Source: Thunnus maccoyii
Taxonomy: Eukaryota > Chordata > Actinopteri > Scombriformes > Scombridae
Length of the DNA: 64,000 bases
Assembly: GCF_910596095.1 (NCBI RefSeq)
Contig: NC_056534.1
Span: forward strand, 12,843,490-12,907,489
Direction: 5' to 3'
The first letter of the stretch is position 1. Each line of letters starts with the position of its first letter. Both the position numbers and the translations under genes were made by a program. Positions 11,458 through 26,000 of this stretch are shown piece after piece. The notes beneath the pieces were generated by a model, which made no database searches, had not been told where the DNA came from, and saw nothing but the letters and a program-made list of their open reading frames with translations.

Positions 11458-14400
11458 ATGTTGTGGACAAGGTGGCTCGTCCTGCTGCTCTGCTGGGGGG
11501 CCACAGCCGGCGAGCAGCAGGCGGATGAGAGGGAAGGATTCCGGGCTGAGATCCGGGCGGACTCCCGCAGACAGCGGTCCCCTCCGCCGGTGGAGCCGTT
11601 GGATTTTGGTTTTGTACCGTCGGCGGTTTATGATACCCACGCTTACTACGAGCCAGGAGCCGTGGGCATCCTCTTCCACATGGTCCACGCGTTTCTCTAT
11701 GTCGTTCAACCGAACCCCTTTCCCAAAGGTGAGATTATCTCCTCCACCACCACCACCACCATACCTGTCCCTGTCCTTCTTTCTCCATCTTCAGTTTGTC
11801 TCTTATTCACAGGATTTCTCTCACATGATGAGGGACACAAAATATTATCCAGACTCCACTGTCTCTCTACTGATTATGAATCGTTATAGATAATAAATAA
11901 ATCACCCAAAATCCTATTAAAAACCGTTCAGGTTCGTGTAAATTGTGAGTGTCCGTGTGGCCGTAACAGGTGTTACAACAAATTATGTTACTCATCAGGT
12001 TCAATTACCCGGTGAGGGATCTCAGCTGTATTGCCACTTCAAATGTTTGGGTTTTTTTCTTTATCAGGGTCACATTCTGCATTTTGATAGTTTGATGATG
12101 AATAACTTGATTGGTTGTCTGTTAATGAAGTTAATTAAATAGTTGGCTGATAAAGGTATTTTATCACACTGATGCAAAAGATATTAAAGGAAGAGCTACC
12201 ATGGTATGACAAACTCTCTGCTCATTGAATGGAAAACAAAGTATGATCTGTTGTAAGAGGTCCATCACACTGCAAGTAGCAGATGTGACAGCAGGAATAG
12301 GAGTTAAAGACAGTGGATTGAGTCTAAGCCATAGACTGAGTAAAAATATCTAAGCATATGATGATAATACATTATAATAACAACTGTCAATGTCCAGAAT
12401 AAGTTTTGATAGCTGTGATTGCAGAAACTGCTGGTCAGTAGTGTATAGCTCTGTCTGTAGAGCATTAACAGTCAGTATTTGGTCAAACAATCAGTTTTTC
12501 TTACCTAAAGCCTAGCTCAGATGCTCCCAACCTGGAGTCAAAACCCCCCTCCAAGGGGTCCCAGTATACATCTCAGGGGTCAGAAGCTCATAAAAGGGAT
12601 GTTTATTGTGTTTGTTATGTTTGTTATGTTTATTTTTTCTTACTTTTTCTCAATTTTCTGGCTTTTTTTGATGAAATACTGGATATTTTCATGTCCTCTA
12701 GGCTCTAAAAATCATTCACGTGAAACATCTGAGAAGCAAAGCTCACTCTTTGGTTGAACTGCTCACAACTCATGTGAGCAAACCTGTGTCAAGGGTTCAC
12801 AATTATGGTTTTTTCTTTGTTTTAAGGGGTCACAAGCCAGAAAGGTTGGGAACCATTGGACTATCTATTTCATAAACTAAACAACAAAGTCCAAAAAAAC
12901 ATCAAAGACGCCTCTGTGGCAGGAATTATTTGCACACTGTGGTTGTACTGAGTTCCCTCTCTGAACAGCATATCTGTTACATATCTTTACAGCGTGATTT
13001 TCAAAAAACACTCCCCAAGTGGCTGCCCTCAGTTAACACGCCGCTCAGTCAAAAGAGCATGTGCATGAAAAGTCTGTATGGATTGATGGTGCGTTGATCT
13101 CATAAACCAATGTTATGAGCAGATTAATGGAACAAGCACCGGATCAATAGTTATCGTAAGTGATCCTCTCCGGGCCCGTGCTGCAGCATTATTGAGGTGA
13201 TAAAAAGGTGATCAGGTCTGCCACGTGATCAATACATACATAGTGGATGCTGCTCTATTGCTCCCCTTCTGTAGTACAGTAACCTAGTGATGGATATTTA
13301 GAGTCAAACCTAAAAGCGGTTTGTTTGTGTGCTGCATGTACAACTATGAGTGGTCACGTTGGAGGATGACAAAGTGCAATAGGATTGAAGGTTTTAAGTT
13401 GCTGCCATTTTGGTGTTCAGGGTTAGGGCCGCTGGCTGGGTAATCAATTAGCAGATCAGCGATTAGAGGAGGCTTTCTCCGTCACCTGCATCACCGCATA
13501 ATACCTTAATCCACTGGACCATATGCTGCTACTGCCAGGGACTCTCCAGTATGATTCACTGTCACACACACGCACAGGTACAGACCACCTGGATGTCACA
13601 AACTCCCACATCACATGTTGTGTGTATTCACAATCATGCATGTTGCTCACACACCTCGTACACACAGAGATTGAGGTTAGTTACTACTGTTTATAACCGT
13701 ATTAAGGCATAATGTTTGGCAGGTTCAGCTGAAACGTGATGCTACTGAAACTGAGCCATAAACAAGTTAAGAGGAACATTTCTAGGTGGCAGCAACACAG
13801 TCAAGCAAAGCTACTAAAAGCCATCAGTTTGAATATCTGAATTAATTAGGAGAAGGTTATAAAAACCATTTATCTGTAAATCTAAAAGCTTAAAAGTTAA
13901 TCAGTATTTGCTAAAACAGATACAACAGTTTGAAACTTTAAAATGGCAAAAAACGTGCACAAAAATGTACAATACAGCATGTCTTTGATACAAATTAGAG
14001 ACTGAATTGAAAAACTCTAAAGTATTTGGTTTTTGGACTACCTCTTCATGAACATTTATCATTTTGCTAATCATAATAGCTTTATTCTACGATCAAGTTT
14101 TACTAAAATTTACCCAGATTTACACTTTTTATTCTCTCTTCTCACTCTGTAGTAGTTTTGTGAGGAATATCAGAAGATTATTTCACTTTCTTTCCTTGTT
14201 TTATGAGATAACAACAGCTATTCAGTGATGTATGTTCAGCCTGCTTTCACTGAGTTGCTTGTAGTTACTCTGTCACAAATGATGCCATTTTAATTTATCC
14301 CTTCAGATCAGTTTTTGATTAAGATGTAGTTCCTGACAACATTCATTTCACATAGTTTTGTTTATCTGTTTGCAGGGTGAGGACTCTGAAAATGTGATTT

Positions 14401-17400
14401 TTAAAAAAAAAGAAAGACAGCAAAAATATAATTTAATGCAGGTTAGGTTGAAAAAGTACAACTTAATAAACAAAAATAGCATTAACCACCAAAGGAAACA
14501 AGTTTTGGACAAACTGTAGACAAGAAGTGAAAGTGGACACTGCTATAATTGTTCTATCTTTTACAGAGAGAATTGTACACATTGAAACACATTTTTTATA
14601 CATGTTGCCATATTACACATATATATATATGTATATTGATTTTTTGTATCTGCCTTGTTGGTTAAAAAGTGTGCAGGTTGAAATGAAAACACACATTTAT
14701 AACATTAAAGTAGTTTTTTTCAAATAAAACTACCGTAACAAGACTTTTATAACATTATGGTTGTTTCTTTAAAGGTGAATATAGACAAGTTTCTAATAAT
14801 CAAGAACAACCTATGCAGCTAAGGATTATTTATCAAACTGTTTTTTTGTATTATAAGATGTGATTTCCGTTGTCATCCAATGGCGCAAACATCCAACAAC
14901 AGAAAAGTTGATCACTGTCTCTGATTGGCTGAGAAAAATCTTGCAACATCATCGATTAGCATCTCTGGCAATGAAGCACGCTGTGTACGTTAAACTGTAG
15001 GATTTACAAAACGACAACATGAGCTACTGAACTACAGTGCAGAATTTATACGATATACTGATCAAAAATACTGTTTTTTATATGTAGCAAAACTTGTTTC
15101 CCTGTAAAAGAAAAAAGTACAAGATTTTTGGAAGAGAGGTGGACATTTCACTACTTAACGAGCTGACATAAACTTTCACACTTTTAGAAAATATTTTTGG
15201 TTGTTTTTTACTTTAATACCAGCCTTGTATTAAATTCTGTTGCCCCATAAAACTGTTTCTGTAACGCTACTATCCGGCTTGAGCTAGGTCATGGTAAGCT
15301 GTTGCAGAGGTGACTGGTTGGGGTCAGAGGGTTAAGGTAAGGTGGAGGTTAACGTACGGGAAAACACAGACACACGATTGGAAAACAAAATTCAACACCG
15401 CACTAGCTCCAACCCGCATTTTCTCAACGGTTGGATCGATCAGTTGGATCGTCTAAGGTGGATCAATCTCACAAGCGTTTAATCATTCAATAATCTGTGC
15501 AGTCTGGAGCAAAATCTCAGGTTCCCAGCCGAGCTGCTTGCAGCCAAGCGTCATCAGAGAGTCATCATCGGTTCCTGACCGGCGCTGGCTTTCCCCTCTC
15601 CTGACTCACTCATCCCGCTTTGCAAATCTGTGCGAAGGTTGGATATGCGGTGAAGAAGCATTTTGGGCTCTTTCACTGTGCGAGTCTTATCCCTCTGATA
15701 CACACAGGGTAGATTAGAGGATTAGCATACACAGGTCTAATGCTAACACTGTGCAGCTACCACTACTACAGATGGCATTCTCACACACACACACATACAC
15801 ACATACATACACACACACGCATGTAATGAAAGTGGGTCATAGTCCTGGTATTTGTCTGTTTGCCTTAATTACTGTGATTGGTCAAAGACAGGTTGTTAAT
15901 TAGGAAGCAAGTGTCTTAAATAAGATCACTCAAGAGAAACCCAAACTAGTTGTCTGATAGTGATATGTAAGACAAGCATGTGTAAGACGAGAGGGTGAAA
16001 GACCTCCCCAAAAAAGTCTAGTTTATTATGTATGGATGTTTTAGATGATTTAGATGTGCGCATTATAGCCACCATTCGTCTCATGTTCCTTATGCACTTC
16101 TGTTTATTTATGTGTATCTAAATGATCAATGAAAAAAAAAAAACTTACAAGCAAGTTGCTTATAACCTGAGCACCTCTTGTCTCTGTTTTCCACCTTATC
16201 CAATTTTCTGATCATAAAATATAATTTCTTTTTCTGTGAAAAGCGTCTAATGAAGTGTCTAGTGCAAAAGGGGGAAAAAAAGACACTCATCACACATAAT
16301 CCTCTTAGTTATTTTGCTCCGGTTCACATTGGGCTGTGTAACTTTCTTTAGCTCCTGGTGTCATGAAAATACATACAGCGCTTATAGCCTTGTGTAATAC
16401 TCACTGAAACATGCCGTACTGCTGGCAGGATTTATTAACTGTTGGCAAACCTGACATGACTTGTGTTGTAATGCGAACATCATTCGATCTGCATCCCACA
16501 GCATCACGTCTTATTCATGTCGTGGTTTGTAATGTGTAGTTTTGTCAAAGTAGCTAAAAGAGTGACGTAGCCACAGTTAATATTTGTCACTCCAGTTTTA
16601 TACTTCAGTTTAAAAACAACCAGTTAACACAAGATCTGTTCATTTACTGTCTCATAGTGACTTTAAAGCAGCTGTTCCCAACCTAGGGTCATGATCAAAG
16701 GGTCACAATAGGACTAACTGGATAGGAAAGTAGAAAAATGCCCCTAATAGTCACTCAAATGAAATAATCTAAGAAGTGAAAGTCACTCTTTGTTTTGGCT
16801 CACTGACACATGTGACATGTGACTGGGTGTTACAAGCAAAGACAGTTTTGTTTTAAGGCATGAAGCCAAAAAGGGTGAGACTATAACCTGATTCATATTG
16901 GAATTTTGAGGCTGATAAATATAGATTAAAAATATATGGTAACAGTCTATCAGCTAATTATACACAAACATTTTTGACAAGGATCCATTAGATGAGAAGA
17001 AATGTGATCAAAATATAAATGAAATGCAACATTTTTTGTTGGAAAATACTAAAAATGTCAGTGTCCCCTGATGGGCAAACTATGTAATGGCAACACTGTT
17101 TCTAAAGTACCTTAAACATATCTTTAATGAGTCTTTACTTCAATTAATACTGATGATACTGACATATTGGTGGATATTGGCTATTGGCTATTGGTGGATG
17201 TAGCCTATCTGTCAGGCTAGTTTGTAGTTTGGAAGCTTGATAACTTAATAATGACTTTGTTCAGCACTTTTCTCCACCAATAACTCCACTATGGTCACCT
17301 GATCCTCTCCATATATGTCTTGTTTTTTAATAGTTTGATGTAATCCAAACACTTCCTGTTTAGGAATTGTCTTTTAACGTGTTCATCCAAAGGGAGTATA

Positions 17401-20400
17401 AAGTGTGAAGTTCAGTACTTCTGTTCAGGGAGTTGGAGGAGTTTTTCCACCTGACACTGTCCAACATGGTGCTTCAATCCTGAATAGAATAGAGATTCAG
17501 AATTCAGTATACCTAAAAAAATACATCCTGTTAAAAGTGCAACATTTTATCATGAAGTCATTTTACAGTTTTGCTGTAGTTGCACTCTAAAAGCTTGACT
17601 TCTGAACTCCATTATTAAACATGTCTTTCAACCTTCTTCGGTTTGAGTATTTGGGGTTTGAGACTATGTTCCTGTAGTTTATATGAGCTCTTTCATGTAA
17701 AAAAAGCAGCAGACACGTTTGTTAGGTTGCATAAGGTTTTGTCCACACCTTCCAGTAATCTCTCAGGTCAGCGTAGAGGATTGCGCTAGCTTATATTTAC
17801 ACTTCACAGTAAGAGGGTTCTTGGTTCTGACTTATATATCACAACAGCCAACTAGCAGCAGTGTTTGATGGTTTGCTGTTGATGCCTTTAGTCTTAAAGT
17901 GGCTGCTAGGGTCCATTGTGCTTGTTTGCTTTGTTGTGAATCCAATTTTTGCTCCAATTTGTTCAACAGTAAAACACTAATAGGCCAACTGGGGTTTCTT
18001 TTTTCTTTTGATTATGAAACAGTCACAAGACACACGCAAAAAATTGTTCAATAACCACCTTACACACTTAAAAAGTTGCTTTATCTAAATTATTTATTCA
18101 AAACAAACACTAAAAACGAGACATTTTCACATTAACATCTTAATAATAGAGAGCCTGTATGTTTGAGTCGCTCTCCTGCACTATTGCAGCAAACAGTTGA
18201 GTTCATGTTGGGCGGTGGTCTTCTCTTATCCTTTCAGGTCTAATTCTGATGGTTGTTTATCCTCCTCACTCCTTTCGTTTGCAGTAGCTACCTCTCATAC
18301 TGGGTCACTGAACTAAGCTGTCTAAGCTTAACTGCCCTCGGTGGCTAATGCTAACTAAGTAGCTGAGCAACAACAGGTGGCATCCACACGACTCAGATGT
18401 GCTCATCATATGCTGCATCTGCAGAGTTAACACAGAGAGACATATCCTCACCCCGCATGACAGTCCGAGGTCTCCTCCAGTCAAACCAGTATTATAAATA
18501 GTTAGAAAAGATCAAAGAAAAGTGAGGCAGGCACCTCCCAGCATGAAGAAGATGGTGTTGAGAGGATTATCCATATGGTCGCAAAAGATGCCCCAAATCA
18601 CAATCCCTTTTACTCACCAGGAAGGCTTATTCAGAGACATTTTTACTTTCACAAACTACCAAAAATCTAAAGTGCAGACTGAAAACCTCACACAATTTAG
18701 AGGCCGTTTAGTTTGCAGCGAATCATTCAACAAAATTAAATGCATAAACATTCACACAAAAATAACGTACTGAACATCCCGAACAAAAAATATTTTAACG
18801 TAGTTTTGGTAGCAATTTGGTAGCTTTTGGAATGTTGTGATTAATGATGAACATTAGGGCTGCAACTAACGATTATTTTCATCATCTATTAATCGTTTTG
18901 TCTATAAAATGTCTGAAAATAACGAAAAATTTGGGCTCTAATTTCTTAGAGCCCAAACTGAAGTCTTCAAATGTCTTGTTTTGTTGAATCAACAGTCCAA
19001 AACCCAAAGATATATCAGTTTATATCATATTCTGTGACACATAAAAGCTTCAAATTCTCACATTTGAGAAGCTGCAACCAACAAATGTTTATTTTTCCTT
19101 CACTAAAATGATTAAAACGATTATCGATGCATCTAGGCCAGCAGGAAGCCCCCTAAACAAACGTTAATTTGAATAAAAATTGTTTTGTATACACAGTATA
19201 AACAGTCATAATGGCTTAATTAATCTCATTTACTGGAACATTTTAATGGTGAGGACACAGAAACATACAAACAAATCAAGTCACGTTACATTTCGGACTC
19301 ATGTGCCGTCTCACCTCACCTGAGGGTCAGCAGGTGGGCAAGCATAAGGCGGAACCAGACACAGAACGTGTGTGTGTGTGTGTGTGTCTGTGTGCGACAG
19401 CTGTGTCAGCATATACATGCTAAACTGACCTCCATCTGCTTATCGTGTGCTGTGGCACCTATTGTATCTGTCACAGAGGACTTGCTATGTGATGTTATTA
19501 CATTCCTGAAAGAATAAAGAAGTGCAGACGTTGCACCTCTTAAGATTCTCTCTGAATTAATTCATTCTTTGGCTTAAATGTAGAAAATCTAACAAACTAG
19601 CTGTACGTTTAGAGGCGTATATGTAATATCTTTGCATATCTACTGTACATGTTGACAGATATACAAACAATTAGTGTGTGTGTGTGTGAGTTTGTACCCA
19701 TGTGCTTGGATACAAGTGTTCAAAGAAATGTGTGTTTGTGTGTGTGTAAAGGAATCCGTGTTTACCTGCTGAGTAACAGTCTGCGTGAGTCACCATCCAG
19801 GTAGGCTTAAGGTTGGCTGACCTACATAAACACACAGACAGCTGGACTGAACCTCAACGCTCGTTTGGCAAACTACGCCGTACAAACAGCTCCCAAAAAA
19901 AACCACACACAGCTGTTAGATATATGAGGAGATACAGTGGCAATACTGATCTCCGAAATGAAAAAAAAAAAAAGAATCCGCATCATCTTTGTTGTCTGCT
20001 TATGAACAGATAAATAGATTTTATTTTTTTTTTGCTCTCCAGGGTAGCTTATCAAAAGTTATACTGGAAGGTTATTTGATTGTCTGTAAATCTGGCTGAT
20101 TAGTCGCCCACATCCGACTGTACTGCCTGTAATACACTGTTGCACAATGGATTATATTTCTACAGATTGAAACACTATTCTTCTTCTTCTTTTCAGATCT
20201 GATTGTTAGAGTCATTCAGCAAAACATGGGGGGAATCAAAATAGAAGAATGGAGAAAGGTATGTTTGATTTAAATTCATTATATTGACAGTGCAGGGTTG
20301 TGATACTCCACCCAATACTGAGATATTGATATGTTAACATTTATTATTTTACATACATTTAATAGCTTTGTTGTAAGTGGGTTTTTTTTCGATTGAAGAC

Positions 20401-23014
20401 AATGAAATAATATGTAAAACCTCATTATTTTTGCAATATTAAAGCACTTACAGTAAGTAGCTGGGACATATAACAGTAAGAATCACAATCAGATTATATT
20501 GTGGCCGCTCTACTTAGATGCCATCGAGACTTTTTTGGGGGGAATCCCTTGGTTTAAGTTTAATTTCTTTTATCCTTGCTTTTTTTTCTTTGACTTTTGA
20601 TGTTGCCTTCACATCCTTCTTTAGAAATGGGAATTCTGCTACCTCCTAATCTCTTGGCTGTCACACTAATCTTGTTTTGTTTCTCTTTGTCTTCCTCTTG
20701 CTACGGCGGCTTTGTGTGTGAATGTGTGTTTGTGTGTGTGTGTGCATGTGCACTTTCTGCACACACGTGCTACGGCGCCACAGCCAGAAAACGTCGTCCT
20801 TTTGCTACAGGTAAACTCCTCTCTAACACTACATGTTGCAAAAAAAAAAGACAATGTGAGGGGACTGACGGATGGATCAATGCTCTCTTCCTACAGTGGA
20901 TCCACTACGAAGCTGGATTCCTCGTATGCGGGACCGTCGGTGTCGTGTTCGTGATCCTCGTCCCCATCATAGGCATTTTATTCTGTGTGTGTCGATGCTG
21001 TGAGAACTGCGGAGGGGAGATGCACCAGAGACAGAGGAAGAACGCCGACTGCCAACGAGGGTTCTACACCGCCTCACTTGTCGCCACCACCATCTTCATC
21101 ATGTGAGTCCCCCCTGTCGTCCTCTTCTCTGTCTTTATCAACATATCACATCACTTTGGTGTACACTTATTTTCAGATAAACAGCTGAAAGGGAAGTATA
21201 ATCATTCGTCTTTTTAAACTTGAAGTCATGGACCCCTGAGACACAAGTCTGTACACTATACTCATGTTTTCTGAGTTTGAATCCATCCTAATTTCGATTT
21301 CAATTTCATGCATTTTTCCTTAAAAAGAGAGTAAAACACAGTACATAAAGAGCAATTTCTCAAAGATTTTTTTCTCCTCTTTGAAGGAACGTCCCTCCCA
21401 CACATAACAGTTTGAGACAAAACACATCAATGATATATATTTACTATATCTAACCTGCCATTTAAACCGTGTTTAAACACCATTGTTGTCTCTTAATAAC
21501 TTTGTAGTCAATCCCGGAACCACCATCACAACAACTGCAAAAGCAAAAGTACCCTTAACCATGCAAGCAAGTTTGTTACCTAATGGTCACTAAAGGCAGG
21601 AATGGTGTTTAGTTGTGTAGTAGAAGGTATAAGTACATTTAGGTTGTTTAAACAAGTAATAAAAGGTTGCCATCTTTAAAAAAACTACAGTTTAAAATAT
21701 TATAACTGATCGCTTGTATTGTATAGATGTCACATAAAAACAAAGAAATATCTCATTTTAAGGTGATTTTATAGTGCTACAAATTGATTTTAACTTGAAT
21801 GGGTGTACAAATCTTTGAAGCACTGTGTATGTGTGCATATTTTTATGTGTATATACAGGGCTCTTCACCACATATACTCACACAAACACACACACACGTG
21901 CACACACAGACTGGGACATGCGCACAGTGTACCTGCTCTGTGGAGGAAGCAGGTGCAGGGTCAGAGAAACGCGATCCCAACTGTGCAGGACAGTTAGGTG
22001 TTAGTGATATCACTTGGCTGACTGTGAGAGGGCCCTCTGTCTGAATGAATGCTTTCACATCACACACATGCATGCACACACACACACACACACATTCACA
22101 TATGTACACACAAAGCATACAGTGGCCATTCGGAGAAGTGGAGATATTATCTTATCGGGGGTTTTTTTATCCGCTCACACAGCAGATCTCTCTCTTTGTT
22201 TTCACTCTTTTTCTATCTGTATCAGTCTGTGTTGCTGAAAAATGAAAGTCTAGACATTTTTCAAATGCTAAAAGGGCTCGTTGAGTGAAGGAGCTCAGTA
22301 CTGTGGCAGGTAAATTCAATGCGTTTATACTCAGCCAAAATGTCACATTACACAAAACATTCACTCTGCTTTCTTATTTAACTATACTTGAATAAAAATG
22401 AGAAAAAAACCTGCACACTGTCTCACATACATGCCGGAATATTTTATGTTAATATTTATTACAGATAAAATGTTTTATTTGAGTCTTATTGACAGGTGTG
22501 TTGGATCAAAAACTCTTGACTGTGAAGAAACCAAAGCATCTTACACACCTTCCATCACTCACGATTACAATTTTATCTGATGAAGGTCTTAGGATAGTGT
22601 GCAGGATTGTTTGGTTTCTTCACCTTAAGCAACTGTCAACATCTGGATCAAACCTGTGAGTTATATAATGATGAACACACTGCTGGATACTTCTTGGCCT
22701 GTCATCATTCATCTGATCAATCAGATCTGACAGGACAGAGAGAGAGAGAGAAAGCTTGTGGCACATTTCAAGACTGGCTTCTTTTAAAATACACATTTAA
22801 ATATAAAGAATGCAATTTAAAAATTGACAGACTCCTCAAAATGTGGCTTCTTTTGCCTAATATTTGCAGTCCAGGCTCTTATCTCTGTGAGACTCAGGTG
22901 AATCCTCATGTCAGTGACTTTTGAAATGCTTGCAGCAGAAATCCATCTCAGTGTAGCCATGCTGCCCTCTGCTGGTTAACAGTGGTCATTATAACACTTT
23001 GCTTTACTGAACTT

Positions 23015-23055
<41 letters not shown>

Positions 23056-26000
23056 TGTGTGTGTGTGTGTCTGTGTGTGTGTTTCAGTTTGGGAGTACTC
23101 ATTTCTTACGCTGCGAACCATAATATCAGCGCCCAGATCAAGAGCACCCGTCGGTTCATCAATACCAATATGAGAGACTTGAAGACATTCGCTAACAACA
23201 CACCTGCGGTATGAACTCACTCACACACTAAAACACAACCGACGTTTCATGTTCGAATGTGTCGCCTCGCTCTAATGTTACTGTGCGTTTCCTGTCCCTG
23301 CAGCAAATCGACTACTTGACAGCTCAGTACACAACAGCAAAGAACAAAGTCCTGTCAGACCTCGACAGTAAGTTGAACCCAAAATCTTGTCTCTCACTTT
23401 GTTTGCCCGAGGCTCCCTGTGTTTACTGAAGCAACGTGTAACTGTAGTGTTGCCATCAAACCGTCTGATCTATCTGTGTTTTTTCAACAGACATTGGACC
23501 TTTACTGGGTGGGAGGATTCACAGTCAGCTGGAGAAAGAGGTGGTTCCCTCACTGGACACTGCCCTGCGTATGGCAGGAGGTAACAACACACACTCTGTA
23601 CCAGCTTTTAATATGAACATAGTATCACAATGTTGTGTTGATGCTGCTGAGCCGCTGCTAAGCTGTATTTCTGTCACCACATCTGATTGGGTTTAGTCAA
23701 AATTCAAGGATAAATCCCTTGAGCCATGAACCACTTTTGTTACTCTGTAAGATGTTTTGTGTTACATAACATGCTCAGAAACCGCTAAACAGGTCGGACA
23801 AAACTCCATTGTTTCATTTCAAAGACAAAATTATGTGCTTTTGTAAGGTCAGATGTTAGAAAAAACTTGAATTCTTCAGCACTTATTGTTTTTTCTGTAC
23901 TAAAAAATAAAATGTTGACTTGTTTAATCTAATCTCACAATAAATTACATGAACTGATGCCACAGTTATCTGGTGACACTACAGCAGCTTAAGATGTGCA
24001 GATTTCTCTCTTGTTATTACTACAGATTCCTGGTGTGTTTTTTGTTTTTTCTTAAGGACACCTTCTGTCCATTTTTTAAAACTCTCCTTTTCCTCTTTCA
24101 TTCCCTCACATTTGCTTTTCGTCTTAAGCTAAAGTTGAGAATGCCATCAAAGGTAACCAGAGCTGATCTGGATTCAGTGTTGCAGTGCTCGTGACTTGGT
24201 GTCAGTGGATTCTTAAGTGTTAGAAACAGATTCTGATGCTGAAACACTGTTTTATCTTGTAAATTGTGTTTTGCTGTGGTTTTTCCCTTTGTTTCCTTTG
24301 TGTGGAGTTCTGTGGTTGTTGCATCATGTGTGTATGCATGTTAGTATACAATGTATGAGGCTCAACACGAAACAACATGCTATTGTGGATATTTTTGGTA
24401 AAAATTCTGTATTTTCTTTAACAAAATGCTAAGTTTTCAAATGTGCAATCATCCTTCCTCTCTTGTTCGTAGCTATGCGGGAGACTAAGGAGGCCCTGGA
24501 GAACGTCAGCTCCTCTCTGGAGGTGCTACAAGAGGGGACAGGGAAACTTCAGACCAGTCTGTCTGTAGAGCGCGCCTCTCTGTCCAACACCCTGTCCGAC
24601 CCCGCCTGCACCAACGGAGCCGTGTCTCACACCTGCAACACCATCCGTTCCACGCTGTCCCAGCTGGGAATCAACGCCGACTTCTCCAGGGTAATGAGAA
24701 GCTAGACGTTTTCTGACACAAAAATGTGGATAAAAACCTGAAAATGATTTTAATCGGTAGCAATATCTCCATGTTTATTCATCAAACTTTTTCACTTCCT
24801 GTCTATCAGCTTCCAGACGTCAGTCACTCCTTGGGTAATGTCGACACCATCCTGAAAACAGACCTCAGCAACATTGTACAAAAGGTTTGTCTTTGTCTCC
24901 AGCTCAACATCTTCTTGTTCATCTTGTGACTCTCTGTTTCACCTTCCAGAGTTGATATATTTTTATTAATCACCTGTTCTCTCTTTCTCTCCACCTTCAG
25001 GGTTACTCATCCTTTAATGATACACCGAGACTGGTTAAAGACCAAACCAAAAATATTGTCTCAGGTACACAAATATATGTTTAGTGTTCCTAAATCAATT
25101 TTCACCTCCACTCTGTAAGTGAGATTACAATCTTTCACATTCTTTCTTTTCTCATCTTCACCTGCATCGTTCTGGACGATGACACCACAGCTCTACCTCG
25201 TAAGACCTGTTTTGTCCCTTTTTTGCTTTATAATAAACCCCCCCATCCTCCTTCCTTCTGTCACCTCTGAGTTGATCCATTTGTGTGTTTGTGTGCTTCT
25301 TATTTTCTGTCTGCCTCTGTTTGTTTAGGAGTGAAAGGCATGCTGGATAAGATCGGCGCAGAGATCACTGGCTTCTCTAAGATGTTCCCAGTGGAAGCAT
25401 CTCTGGCCAATTTCACCATTTTCCTCACCGAGGGACAGAAGAACATTGAGTCCTTTTACCCACAGATCGACCAAATGGATTTCTACAGGTATATGTGTGT
25501 GTGTGTGTATATTTGCATTAATTACATGGTGGGGACAGAAATATGTCCACACAGTTACATTATGGGCACACGCCTTCCATCTGGGGACAAGAATTCAGTG
25601 CACACAAGGTTAACTGTGTATTTAAGGTTCAGACTTGTTTTTTGTTAAACTTTGAATTATGACTTAGTTAAGTTTAAGGTGGCATTTGGGGTTAGACATA
25701 TAATAGGTGTAGTTGACGTCAGAGTAATCGTGCAGGGAATCAATCTATATCTGAATGTGATGGCCTTTTTGTGCGCTCTTTCTGCAGGTGGATCGGCTGT
25801 GTGGCAGCGCTCTGCATGATCGTCCTGATCCTGGCCTTCAACATCCTGGGTCTGCTGTGTGGCAGCTGTGGCTACGACAAGCAGGCCACACCCACAACCC
25901 GTGGCTGCCTGTCAAACACCGGAGGAAACTTGCTCATGGCGTAGGTTACCACGACAGCAGACAGACCCTCAAACTGAAGCGATAATTAGTGTGTGGACAG

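Larger units (their letters stand above)
11729..20196 (+). other. prom1 intron 1 (8.5 kb), repeats only
   Basis: The donor AAAG|GTGAG and acceptor TTTTCAG|ATC flank this intron. It carries two copies of a TTCCCAACC repeat (12523, 16673), one GAGCTGCAAC-type MITE (18856), (CA)n at 15780-15822, and (TG)n near 19370-19388 and 19673-19688. I see no exon-like conserved frame, no RNA gene and no clear enhancer signature. Its length is typical for a first intron that may hold regulatory DNA. Confidence 0.7.

Noticed and set aside
11035..11709. Overlapping frames on both strands around the prom1 start
   Set aside because: Shadows arising from CpG-rich DNA with few stop codons; only the frame starting at 11458 has a signal peptide and prominin motifs.
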